A stretch of 35,839 bases of DNA from Deltaproteobacteria bacterium. GTDB lineage: Bacteria > Desulfobacterota > Binatia > DP-6. Below are positions 26,199 to 35,839 of the stretch, in pieces. Below the pieces are notes generated by a model, which was not told the DNA's origin, made no database searches, and saw only the letters and a list, made by a program, of their open reading frames with translations. The position numbers and the translations under genes are program-made. The DNA is taken from positions 1 to 35,839 of the forward strand of contig VBKJ01000197.1 in NCBI GenBank assembly GCA_005879795.1. Direction: 5' to 3'. Within the stretch, counting starts at the first letter, position 1. Each line of letters begins with the position of its first letter.

Positions 26199-27475
26199 TG
26201 CTCCACGCGGCCGTCCTCTCGACCGGCGACGAGCTCACCACCGGGCGCATCGTCGACACCAACGCGAGCTGGATCGCCGACAAGCTGTTCGAGATCGGCC
26301 TCGAGCTGGTGGGCGTGCTGACCGTCGGCGACCACCACGACCGGCTCCTCTGGGCGTGGCGGCGGGCGCTCGAGCTGGCCGACGTCGTCATCTCGACCGG
26401 CGGCATCGGCCCGACCGCCGACGATCTCACCTCCCAGGTCGTGGCCGAGCTGCTGGGCGTGCCCCTGGTCGAGGACGCCGAGCAGGCGGCCCGCATCCGG
26501 CGGCTGTTTGAGGCCCTCGGGCGCGAGATGCCCGCCAACAACCTGAAGCAGGCCCTCCTCCCGCGCGGCGCGATCGTGATCCCCAACGCACTCGGCACCG
26601 CGCCCGGCTACCGCGTGGCGCACGGGGCGAAGCACCTGGTCGTCCTCCCGGGCGTGCCGCGCGAGATGAGGCCGATGATGGAGGAGACCGTGCTGCCGTG
26701 GCTGGTCGCCCTCCGTGGCGGCGACCAGGTCCATCTCGCGCACGTCTTCCAGACCTTCGGACTCACCGAGTCGGGTCTCGACGAGATGGTGGCGGGCGCG
26801 GTCGACCCCTCCGAGGGGCGGGTGTCGTTCCGCGCGAGCTTCCCGGAGATCTCGCTGCGCGTCGTGGTGCACGGGCGGCCAGACGAGGCCCGGGCGCGCC
26901 TCGACCGGCTCGCGGCGCGCATCCGCGAGCGCATCGGCCCCTACGTCTACGGCGAAGGCGCCACGACGATGGAGGTCGTGGTGGGGGGCCTCCTTCGCGA
27001 GCGCGGCCTCACCGTCGCGCTCGCCGAATCCTGCACGGGCGGCCTCGTCGGCCACCGGCTCACCAACGTGCCGGGCAGCTCGGCGTACGTGTGCGGCGCG
27101 GTGGTGGCGTACGCCAACAGCGCCAAGGAGCAGCTGCTCGGCGTCCGGCGCGAGACGCTCGCCGCCCACGGCGCCGTGAGCGAGGAGACCGCGGGCGAGA
27201 TGGCCGCGGGGGCGCGGCGGGCGTTCGGGGCGTCGATCGGCGTGTCCACGACGGGGATCGCCGGACCCGACGGCGGCACGCCGGAGAAGCCGGTCGGGAC
27301 GGTGTGCTTCGGGCTCGCGTCGGACGCCGGCGTGGTCACGCGCCGCTACCAGCTCTGGGGAACGCGCGACTGGGTGAAGCTGCTCGCCTCGCAGGTGGCG
27401 CTCGACTGGATCCGGCGCCATGCGCTCGGGTTGCCAGTGACGGAGTCCCGGCTCTTCTCCGGCCATCGCCCGTGA
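26198..27475 (+). CDS. cinA: competence/damage-inducible protein CinA
   Basis: A 425-residue two-domain protein. The N-terminal MoaB/MogA-like COG1058 domain (1-170) carries STGDELTTGRIVDTNASWIA and STGGIGPTADDLT and in this family acts as an ADP-ribose pyrophosphatase. The C-terminal CinA domain (about 265-415) carries ALAESCTGGLVGHRLTNVPGSS and STTGIAGPDGGTPEKPVGTV and acts as nicotinamide-nucleotide amidase, recycling NMN. Both domains look complete, so NMN and ADP-ribose salvage is the likely role. cinA is often near recA, and recA lies two genes downstream here. Confidence 0.94.
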   Translation: MLHAAVLSTGDELTTGRIVDTNASWIADKLFEIGLELVGVLTVGDHHDRLLWAWRRALELADVVISTGGIGPTADDLTSQVVAELLGVPLVEDAEQAARIRRLFEALGREMPANNLKQALLPRGAIVIPNALGTAPGYRVAHGAKHLVVLPGVPREMRPMMEETVLPWLVALRGGDQVHLAHVFQTFGLTESGLDEMVAGAVDPSEGRVSFRASFPEISLRVVVHGRPDEARARLDRLAARIRERIGPYVYGEGATTMEVVVGGLLRERGLTVALAESCTGGLVGHRLTNVPGSSAYVCGAVVAYANSAKEQLLGVRRETLAAHGAVSEETAGEMAAGARRAFGASIGVSTTGIAGPDGGTPEKPVGTVCFGLASDAGVVTRRYQLWGTRDWVKLLASQVALDWIRRHALGLPVTESRLFSGHRP

Positions 27476-27577
27476 AACCCGACTGCGTGCGCGAGCTGGC
27501 GATGCTCCGTTCGGGGACGCGGGCGCAACCAGGGGCGTGATACCGATGCGCCGAGCGTTTGGGCTACGCTCGCGGCG

Positions 27578-28153
27578 GTGCGCTGCTTCGTCGCCGTCGA
27601 CCTGACCACGGACGTCCGCGCGGCGATTGCCCGGGCGCAGACGCGTGTCCGCACCGCCGCCGCGCAGGCCGACGTCCGTTGGGTCGATCCGACCCAGTTT
27701 CACCTGACCCTCAAGTTCCTGGGCGCGGTCCCGGACGAGCGCGTGCCGGCCATGGCGGCTGCCCTGGGAGCCGCGGTCGCCGACACCCGGCCCCTCGGCC
27801 TCGCCGCTGCCGGCCTGGGGGGCTTCCCGAGCCTCAAGAGCGCGCGTGTCCTGTGGGCCGGCATCACGGCCGGGGTCCCCGAGCTCGCTCGGCTCGCGGC
27901 CTCCCTGGACCGTGCGCTCGCACCCCTCGGCTTCCCACCCGAGAGCCGCCCCTTCCAGGGTCACCTGACCATCGGCCGCGTGCGCTCGCCGCGCGGCGGA
28001 CGCGTGCTGGCCGCGGCGGTCGAGGCCGCGGGCGCCTCGGCGTTCGGCTCCTGGACGGCTTCCGAAGTCGTACTCTACGAGAGCCGCTTGAAGCCCACGG
28101 GGGCCGTCTACACGCCGGTGTCCCGGCACCCCCTGTGGGGCGTCCGTGCCTGA
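27578..28153 (+). CDS. thpR: RNA 2',3'-cyclic phosphodiesterase (2H family)
   Basis: ThpR (LigT) is a 2H phosphoesterase that opens 2',3'-cyclic phosphate ends of RNA and was first described as a 2'-5' RNA ligase. The 191-residue protein begins MRCFVAVDLTTDVRAAI, the usual first strand. It holds both HxTx motifs, HLTLKFLG (His42) and HLTIGRVRSP (His129), as the catalytic pair. The C-terminal LYESRLKPTGAVYTPVSRHPL is also typical. The GTG at 27578 gives the family start. TACGCT lies seven bases upstream without a clear -35 partner. The cinA-thpR-recA order is widespread. Confidence 0.93.
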   Translation: MRCFVAVDLTTDVRAAIARAQTRVRTAAAQADVRWVDPTQFHLTLKFLGAVPDERVPAMAAALGAAVADTRPLGLAAAGLGGFPSLKSARVLWAGITAGVPELARLAASLDRALAPLGFPPESRPFQGHLTIGRVRSPRGGRVLAAAVEAAGASAFGSWTASEVVLYESRLKPTGAVYTPVSRHPLWGVRA

Positions 28154-28173
28154 GAATATGTAGCCCGTCCGGC

Positions 28174-28202
28174 TGGAGACCCGGCCCGCACCGGGGTAGA
28201 GT
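28174..28202 (+). promoter_or_regulatory. candidate recA promoter
   Basis: TGGAGA (28174-28179) and TAGAGT (28197-28202) are 17 bases apart, each matching four of six consensus positions. A leader of about 55 bases with GGAGGAGGG before the recA ATG follows. GGAGAC (28175-28180) and GTCTCC (28209-28214) flank the core as a 6-bp inverted repeat that could be part of an operator. Confidence 0.42.
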
Positions 28203-28264
28203 GGTCGAGTCTCCGGAAATCTGGGGCCCGGGGTCCAGGCGTTTCGTGTGGAGGAGGGTGTGAC

Positions 28265-29350
28265 ATGGGCATCGACGTAAACCGCGAGCGGGCGATCGAC
28301 CTCGCCCTCAGCCAGATCGAGAAGCAGTTCGGCAAGGGCGCCATCATGCGGCTCGGCGAGGCGGCGCTGACGCAGGACGTCGCCTGCCTGCCGACCGGCT
28401 CGCTCGGCCTCGACATTGCCCTTGGTATAGGCGGGATCCCGCGCGGGCGCGTGGTCGAGATCTACGGGCCCGAGTCCTCGGGCAAGACCACCCTCGCGCT
28501 CCAGTTGATCGCCGAGGGCCAGAAGCGCGGCGGCATCTGCGCCTTCATCGACGCCGAACACGCGCTCGACGTGGGCTACGCGCGCAAGCTCGGCGTCCGG
28601 ACCGAGGACCTCCTCATCTCGCAGCCCGACCACGGGGAGCAGGCGCTCGAGATCGCCGACACGCTGGTGCGCTCGGGCGCGCTCGACGTGCTGGTCATCG
28701 ATTCGGTCGCCGCGCTCGTGCCGCGCGCCGAGATCGAGGGCGACATGGGCGACCCGCAGATGGGCCTCCAGGCGCGGCTCATGTCGCAGGCGCTCCGCAA
28801 GCTGACCGGCACCATCTCCAAGTCGCGCACGATCGTCGTCTTCATCAACCAGATCCGCATGAGGATCGGCATCCTGTTCGGCAACCCCGAGACCACGACG
28901 GGCGGCAACGCGCTCAAGTTCTACGCCTCGGTCCGGCTCGACATCCGCCGCCTCGGCGCCATCAAGCACGGCGACGAGGTGATCGGCAGCCGCACCAAGG
29001 TGAAGGTGGTGAAGAACAAGGTCGCGCCGCCTTTCCGCGAGGCGGAGTTCGACATCCTCTACGGCAGCGGCATCTCGAAGGAGGGAGAGCTGATCGACAT
29101 CGCATCCGAGCACGGCATCCTCGAGAAGACCGGCGCCTGGTACGCCTTCGGCGGCGACCGCATCGGCCAGGGCCGCGAGAACGCGCGCGACTTCCTGCGC
29201 GAGCATCCCGAGGTCGCCGCTCAGATAGAGGCGAAGGTACGCGAGAAGTTCGGGCTGCGCTCCGGCGCGGCCGAGGGGGGCAACGGGGCGAGTGCAGAGG
29301 GAGCGCGGGCGGCCGAGGCCGGCCGGCGGGGGAGGGGCGGAAAGGAATGA
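28265..29350 (+). CDS. recA: recombinase RecA
   Basis: RecA forms filaments on single-stranded DNA for recombination and triggers LexA self-cleavage. The 361 residues show Walker [10 protein letters not shown] (68-76), Walker [10 protein letters not shown], the L1 and L2 loops ([22 protein letters not shown] and the [18 protein letters not shown] region) and [11 protein letters not shown]. The C-terminal tail is charged and glycine-rich. No intein is present. GGAGGAGGG precedes the ATG. It is followed within three bases by pilT, then recX and alaS. Confidence 0.99.
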   Translation: MGIDVNRERAIDLALSQIEKQFGKGAIMRLGEAALTQDVACLPTGSLGLDIALGIGGIPRGRVVEIYGPESSGKTTLALQLIAEGQKRGGICAFIDAEHALDVGYARKLGVRTEDLLISQPDHGEQALEIADTLVRSGALDVLVIDSVAALVPRAEIEGDMGDPQMGLQARLMSQALRKLTGTISKSRTIVVFINQIRMRIGILFGNPETTTGGNALKFYASVRLDIRRLGAIKHGDEVIGSRTKVKVVKNKVAPPFREAEFDILYGSGISKEGELIDIASEHGILEKTGAWYAFGGDRIGQGRENARDFLREHPEVAAQIEAKVREKFGLRSGAAEGGNGASAEGARAAEAGRRGRGGKE

Positions 29351-29353
29351 CCC

Positions 29354-30505
29354 GTGGAGCTCGAAGCGATCCTGCGTGAGGGCGTCGCTCGCAACGCATC
29401 CGACATCCATCTCAAGTTCGGCTCGCACCCGGTCTTCCGCGTCACCGGCAACCTGATTCCGTGGGACGAGGCGCCGCGGCTCGACCGCGACACGATGACC
29501 GCCCTCATGCGGGGGCTCCTCTCCGCGGCCCACTGGAAGCAGCTCCAGGAGCGGCTGCAGGTCGACGCGGGCTACGGTCATCCGGAGCTCGGCCGCTTCC
29601 GCGTGAACGTCTTCCACCAGCGCGGTGAGCTCCAGGCCGCACTCCGTCTGATCCCGCCCCGCGTGCGGCAGATCCGCGACCTCAACCTCCCGCCGGTCAT
29701 CGAGCGCATCGCGTCCGAGCGGCGCGGGCTCATCCTGGTGACGGGCACGACGGGCAGCGGGAAGTCGACGACGCTCGCCGCCATGATCGACCACATCAAC
29801 CGCACCGTCGACCGGCACGTCATCACGGTCGAGGACCCGATCGAGTATCTCCATCAGGACGAGCAGTCGATCATCACCCAGCGCGAGATCGGCGCCGACT
29901 GCACGGGCTTCGCGGTCGGGCTCAAGGGCGCGCTCCGCCAGGACCCGGACGTCATCCTGGTCGGCGAGATGCGCGACCTGGAGACCATCGAAACGGCCAT
30001 CCTGGCCGCCGAGACCGGCCATCTGGTCATGTCCACCCTGCACACCCTCGACGCCGCCGAGACGATCACGCGCGTCATCTCGGCCTTCCCCGACCACCAG
30101 CGAGCCCAGGCGCGGCTCATCCTGGCGAGCATCCTGAAGGGCTGCATCAGCCAGCGGCTCGTACCCCGCGCCGACGGCCGGGGCATGGTGCCGGCCATCG
30201 AGGTCATGGTCTCGACGGGGCTCGTGAAGGAGTGCATCACGCAGCCCGAGCGCACGCGCGAGATCCGCGACGCCATCGCGCGCGGCTACACCACCTACGG
30301 CATGCAGACCTTCGACCAGTCGCTCATGGCCCTCTGGCGCGAGGGGCTCGTCACCTTCGACGAGGCGCTCGCGCAGTCGACCAACCCGGACGACTTCGCG
30401 CTCAAGGCGCGCGGCATCTCCTCGACCAGCGACGCGCGCTGGGACGACTTCTCCAAGGAGCCGGGGGCAGCTGCCCAGGAGCCGATCAAGGTCGACCGCT
30501 TCTAG
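29354..30505 (+). CDS. pilT: PilT-family twitching motility ATPase
   Basis: PilT-family hexameric ATPases depolymerise type IV pili from the cytoplasmic side. The 383 residues have the N-terminal PAS-like half (ASDIHLKFGSHPVFRVTGNL) and the ATPase half: Walker A GTTGSGKSTT (131-140), Asp box VEDPIEYLHQD, Walker B VGEMRDLETIETAILAAETGH, His box HLVMSTLHT. RFRVNVFHQRG also fits PilT/PilU. The PilT AIRNLIRE motif is modified (EIRDAIARG), so PilT versus PilU is not settled. GTG at 29354 with GGAAAGGA upstream. Placement between recA and recX is unusual; no other pilus gene is in the window. Confidence 0.92.
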   Translation: MELEAILREGVARNASDIHLKFGSHPVFRVTGNLIPWDEAPRLDRDTMTALMRGLLSAAHWKQLQERLQVDAGYGHPELGRFRVNVFHQRGELQAALRLIPPRVRQIRDLNLPPVIERIASERRGLILVTGTTGSGKSTTLAAMIDHINRTVDRHVITVEDPIEYLHQDEQSIITQREIGADCTGFAVGLKGALRQDPDVILVGEMRDLETIETAILAAETGHLVMSTLHTLDAAETITRVISAFPDHQRAQARLILASILKGCISQRLVPRADGRGMVPAIEVMVSTGLVKECITQPERTREIRDAIARGYTTYGMQTFDQSLMALWREGLVTFDEALAQSTNPDDFALKARGISSTSDARWDDFSKEPGAAAQEPIKVDRF

Positions 30506-30542
30506 CGGCCGCCGGCGCCGCCCGGCGCCGACGCCGCTCGAC

Positions 30543-30941
30543 GTGGCGGCGCGCTGGCTCCGGCGTGCGCCCGAGACCGAGGCTCGGCTCGAGGCGCGGC
30601 TCGTCGCCCTCGGCTACCGGCGCGAGACCGCCGCGGCCACCGTCGCCCGCTGCCGCGAGCTCGGCTGGGTCGGCGACACGGCCTTCGCCCACGAGCGCGC
30701 GCGAGCGCTCCGGACACGCGGGGCGGGGAGGCTCCGCATCGAGGCGGACCTGACGGCGCGCGGGCTCCCCGAGGCGCTCGTCGCCGAGGCGGTCGAGGCC
30801 TCGCGCGAGGGGCAGCCCGAGGTCGCGTGGGCGCGCCGCGCGCTCCGCGGCCTGCGCGACCGGCGGCGGGCGTGGCGACTCCTCGCGTCGCGGGGGTTTC
30901 CGGAGGAGGTGGCGGTGGAGGTGCTGGGCGAGGAGGAATGA
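30543..30941 (+). CDS. recX: RecA regulatory protein RecX
   Basis: RecX caps RecA filaments and limits their extension. The 132-residue protein is short and helical with RecX-type three-helix repeats: AARWLRRAPETEARLEARL, VARCRELGWVGDTAFAHERA and LRTRGAGRLRIEADLTARGLP, ending with the RAWRLLASRGFPEEVAVEVLG repeat. These match the pattern LxxRGY-D-AFA-xxR-GxxRI-xELxxKGI. GTG at 30543 is the only near start. Position between recA(-pilT) and alaS agrees with the classic recA-recX-alaS order. Confidence 0.9.
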   Translation: MAARWLRRAPETEARLEARLVALGYRRETAAATVARCRELGWVGDTAFAHERARALRTRGAGRLRIEADLTARGLPEALVAEAVEASREGQPEVAWARRALRGLRDRRRAWRLLASRGFPEEVAVEVLGEEE

Positions 30942-30996
30942 CGCGCCCCTGCCCCGAACGGGGTCGATCGCCTGCGCGGTGCCGTTCGCGTGCGCG

Positions 30997-31074
30997 GGCT
31001 CCGTCCGTCGAGCAGGACGTTCACGGCGGCCCCGAGGTTGCGGTGCGCGCCGGTTGCCGCTCCGGGACGGAGCC
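30997..31074. promoter_or_regulatory. 10-bp perfect inverted repeat upstream of alaS
   Basis: GGCTCCGTCC (30997-31006) and GGACGGAGCC (31065-31074) are perfect inverted copies 58 bases apart. The right arm fills the spacer of the alaS promoter. A smaller hairpin CCCC-GAAC-GGGG sits at 30952-30963, just after recX. Arms so placed could bind a regulator, or the element could fold in a read-through transcript. Confidence 0.42.
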
Positions 31075-31082
31075 GGTAGAAA
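31054..31082 (+). promoter_or_regulatory. candidate alaS promoter
   Basis: TTGCCG (31054-31059) and TAGAAA (31077-31082) are 17 bases apart. The -10 box ends seven bases before the alaS GTG. No Shine-Dalgarno precedes the start codon. Confidence 0.52.
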
Positions 31083-31089
31083 CGGGTCG

Positions 31090-33738
<2,649 letters not shown>

Positions 33739-33742
33739 GGCC

Positions 33743-35839
33743 TTGGCCGAGACGGCGTCCGCACCCGCCGAGCTGCGTTTCGCCGACGCGCGCCTCTTCC
33801 GCGAGCTGCTCGGCCAGCACGACGAGCACGTGAAGGCGCTCGAGCGGCAGGTGGGCGTGCGCATCGACGTCGCCGACTCGACCCTCACCCTGCACGGCGA
33901 CCCGGTCGAGACCGAGCTCGCGAGCCGCGTCCTCCTGCAGCTCTACGGGCTGCTCGAGAGCGGCTACCCGATCTACGCCGCCGACGTCGACTACGCGCTC
34001 CGCATCCTCTCCAGCGACCGCAACGCCAAGCTGCGCGACATCTTCCTCGACACGGTCTTCATCTCCGCGCACAAGCGCGTCATCACGCCGAAGAGCGTGG
34101 CGCAGAAGGAGTACATCGACGCCATCCGCAACTTCGACATCGTCTTCGGGATCGGCCCGGCGGGGACCGGGAAGTGCGTCGCCGGCTCCTCGCTGGTGCT
34201 CACCACGCGAGGCCTGGTCGAGATCGCCTCGCTCGCGGAGGGAACCGCGCCGGGTGAGTATCGGCCGATCGATCTGCAGATCGCGAGCCTCTACGGGGGA
34301 GAGCGGGCGAGCCACGTGTACGACGGTGGCCGCTCGCGGACGCGTCGCATCACGACGCGCCTCGGGCTCGAGATCGAGGTGACGCCGGAGCACCCGCTCC
34401 TTCGACTTCGGCCCGACGGCACACTGGCGTGGCAGCGCGCGGACGAGCTGCGGACGGGCGACTACCTCGCCGTGCAGCGGGGGCAGGCGATGTTCGGCCG
34501 GGACACCGAGATCCGCTTCGCGTATCGCCGGAACGGTCCGCAAGACCGCGCGAAGGCGATCGCCGTCGAGAGGCTCGACGAGGGCCTCGCCTACTTGCTC
34601 GGCGTTCTCACCGGCGATGGTTGCCTGACGTTCCGGAACCGGGTGATCCTCTCGACCGCCGACCCGGAGATCGTGGAGCGCTTCCGGGCCCTCGCAGACC
34701 GCTTGGGGCTCAAGGTATTCCGCAACAGCGGCAATCGTCCGTACGACTACATCATCGCCAGCGCCCAGCTGTACCAGCTGCTGCTCGGCCTCGGCATGTC
34801 GGCCGGCAAGGCGTCGACGAAGCGCATCCCCGGGGCGGTGCTGCGAGCCCCGAAGGAGATCGTGGTCGCCTTCCTGCGGGGCCTCTTCGACACCGACGGG
34901 ACGGTCGAGCGGCGGGGTGGCTACCCGAGCCTCTGCTCCGCGTCGAAGCGGCTGATCGACGAGGTGCAGATCGTTCTCTTGAACTTCGGCATCCTCTCCG
35001 CCAAGCGCGTGCGCCAGGTCGAGTACCGGGGTCGCGCGCGGCAGTACTACGAGCTCGAGATCCGGGGCGCCGAAGCCGCGCGCTTCTTCCGAGGGATCGG
35101 CTTCGGTCTCGTCAGGAAGCAGACGCTCCAGAAGCCGCAGAACACGAACCTCGACCTGGTCCCTCACGTGGCCGCGCTCATCGACGCTGCGACGAGGGCC
35201 ACGGTGCTTTCTCACGCGAGCCACAAGCGGGTTCACGACTATCGCATCGACCGCCGGCAGCCGAGTTACGCCAAGCTGGATGAGATCCTTGGACTGCTCA
35301 CCACCGCCGTCGCCGGTGAGGCGTACCGGCTCGGACTCTTCTGGGCGGAGATCACGGCGATCGAAGAGGGCGAGGCCGACGTCTACGATCTCACCGTCCC
35401 GGGCTCCCACTCCTTCTGCGCGAACGGCTTCGTGAACCACAACACGTACCTCGCCATGGCCATGGCCGTCGCCGAGCTCATGAAGAACAGCTTCACCCGC
35501 ATCATCCTGACGCGCCCCGCGGTCGAGGCGGGCGAGAAGCTCGGCTTCCTCCCCGGGGATCTGGCGGAGAAGGTGAACCCCTACCTCCGCCCGCTCTACG
35601 ACGCGCTCCACGACATGGTCGACTTCGATCGCGCCCGGCGGATGGTGGAGCGGGGCACGATCGAGGTGGCGCCGCTCGGCTTCATGCGCGGAAGGACGCT
35701 CAATGACTCGTTCGTCATCCTCGACGAGGCCCAGAACACGACCACCGAGCAGATGAAGATGTTCCTGACCCGCCTCGGCTACGGCTCGAAGGCCGTGGTG
35801 ACGGGCGACGTGACGCAGATCGACCTCCCCGCGGGCAAG
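33743..35839 (+). CDS. PhoH-like ATPase interrupted by an intein, 3' end outside the window
   Basis: PhoH-family proteins are P-loop ATPases related to superfamily I helicases; in bacteria the gene usually precedes ybeY and has been tied to RNA metabolism. The N-extein (1-144) has the short N-terminal domain ([15 protein letters not shown]) and the [18 protein letters not shown] block before GPAGTGK. The C-extein (568-699) resumes with [35 protein letters not shown], the Walker B region [14 protein letters not shown] and [13 protein letters not shown]. The spliced part seen is 276 residues of an expected 320-340. The TTG at 33743 is four bases after the alaS stop. Without splicing the P-loop is cut in two and the ATPase must be inactive. 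Confidence 0.95.
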   Translation, partial: MAETASAPAELRFADARLFRELLGQHDEHVKALERQVGVRIDVADSTLTLHGDPVETELASRVLLQLYGLLESGYPIYAADVDYALRILSSDRNAKLRDIFLDTVFISAHKRVITPKSVAQKEYIDAIRNFDIVFGIGPAGTGKCVAGSSLVLTTRGLVEIASLAEGTAPGEYRPIDLQIASLYGGERASHVYDGGRSRTRRITTRLGLEIEVTPEHPLLRLRPDGTLAWQRADELRTGDYLAVQRGQAMFGRDTEIRFAYRRNGPQDRAKAIAVERLDEGLAYLLGVLTGDGCLTFRNRVILSTADPEIVERFRALADRLGLKVFRNSGNRPYDYIIASAQLYQLLLGLGMSAGKASTKRIPGAVLRAPKEIVVAFLRGLFDTDGTVERRGGYPSLCSASKRLIDEVQIVLLNFGILSAKRVRQVEYRGRARQYYELEIRGAEAARFFRGIGFGLVRKQTLQKPQNTNLDLVPHVAALIDAATRATVLSHASHKRVHDYRIDRRQPSYAKLDEILGLLTTAVAGEAYRLGLFWAEITAIEEGEADVYDLTVPGSHSFCANGFVNHNTYLAMAMAVAELMKNSFTRIILTRPAVEAGEKLGFLPGDLAEKVNPYLRPLYDALHDMVDFDRARRMVERGTIEVAPLGFMRGRTLNDSFVILDEAQNTTTEQMKMFLTRLGYGSKAVVTGDVTQIDLPAGK
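34175..35443 (+). mobile_element. LAGLIDADG intein in the PhoH P-loop
   Basis: A 423-residue class 1 intein in frame between Lys and Thr of GPAGTGK-T. It starts with Cys1 ([17 protein letters not shown], block A). It has the block B TxxH motif as TPEHPLL (Thr70, His73), and ends with a block [19 protein letters not shown] and block G FVNHN (His422, Asn423), followed by Thr as the +1 nucleophile. Between them lie two LAGLIDADG motifs, [11 protein letters not shown] (Asp148) and [11 protein letters not shown] (Asp241), so a homing endonuclease is present with both catalytic acids. The codons are richer in A/T-ending forms (GAT, GGT, CTT, CGA) than the exteins, consistent with transfer. All splicing residues are intact. 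Confidence 0.95.

Noticed and set aside
28265-29350. Intein in recA, as in some high-GC bacteria
   Set aside because: The RecA frame is continuous with all motifs at normal spacing and normal length.
26156-30097. 1313-codon open frame on the minus strand opposite cinA, thpR, recA and pilT
   Set aside because: It is antisense to four certain genes, its translation is Arg/Asp/Gly-rich without any domain, and such frames arise from GC-ending codons at about 70% GC.
30952-30963. Rho-independent terminator CCCC-GAAC-GGGG after recX
   Set aside because: Only a 4-bp stem and no T-run; too weak to list as a terminator.

Overview
The window is a very GC-rich (about 70% by eye) bacterial chromosome segment with tightly packed genes. 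Most gene junctions are ATGA or GTGA overlaps or gaps under 20 bases. LPS-core (KDO) and Lpt genes show a diderm with lipopolysaccharide. The order pyrG-kdsA-kdsD-(acyltransferase)-lptC-lptA-lptB-rpoN-hpf-ptsN-hprK-rapZ-EIIA(Man)-HPr resembles the LPS/RpoN/PTS cluster of deltaproteobacteria-like lineages. A recA-pilT-recX-alaS block and a bacterial deoxyhypusine-synthase-like gene fit the same broad assignment. I infer an uncultured high-GC member of that assemblage (Desulfobacterota, Myxococcota or Binatota-like); this is not proven from the window.

Layout. 1-6222 (+): the 3' part of pyrG, then KDO synthesis (kdsA, kdsD), a lipid A acyltransferase homologue and the LPS export genes lptC-lptA-lptB. 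6240-11393 (+): rpoN, hpf and a regulatory PTS set (ptsN, hprK, rapZ, an EIIA of the mannose family, HPr) with no sugar permease and no enzyme I. 11450-14138 (+): metK-ahcY, the SAM/SAH cycle. 14159-16553 (-): lexA, a HAD phosphatase and hemW. 16685-17811 (+): two exported proteins of unknown function. 17823-19240 (-): ruvX-mltG. 19511-21623 (+): an M23 endopeptidase and a glycerophosphodiester phosphodiesterase that has no ordinary start codon. 21630-23535: a looser, partly decayed region with a frameshifted Spy/CpxP-like gene, an exported intradiol-dioxygenase-like protein and two gene remnants. 23536-25454 (-): a deoxyhypusine-synthase-like gene and an inositol-monophosphatase-family gene. 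25455-25739: a divergent intergenic region with a duplicated 86-bp element. 25740-28153 (+): pgpA, cinA, thpR. 28265-33738 (+): recA-pilT-recX-alaS. 33743-end (+): phoH, interrupted by a 423-residue LAGLIDADG intein inside its P-loop, cut by the window end.

Two observations stand out. First, the intein splits the ATP-binding P-loop of PhoH between Lys and Thr and looks complete for both splicing and endonuclease motifs. Second, several genes (metK, alaS, pgpA, ruvX, the STN-domain gene, possibly hpf and thpR) have a sigma70-like -35/-10 pair whose -10 box ends only 6 to 9 bases before the start codon. This predicts leaderless mRNAs. recA and lexA instead have a promoter further upstream and a Shine-Dalgarno sequence. 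No tRNA, rRNA, CRISPR array or insertion sequence was recognised.
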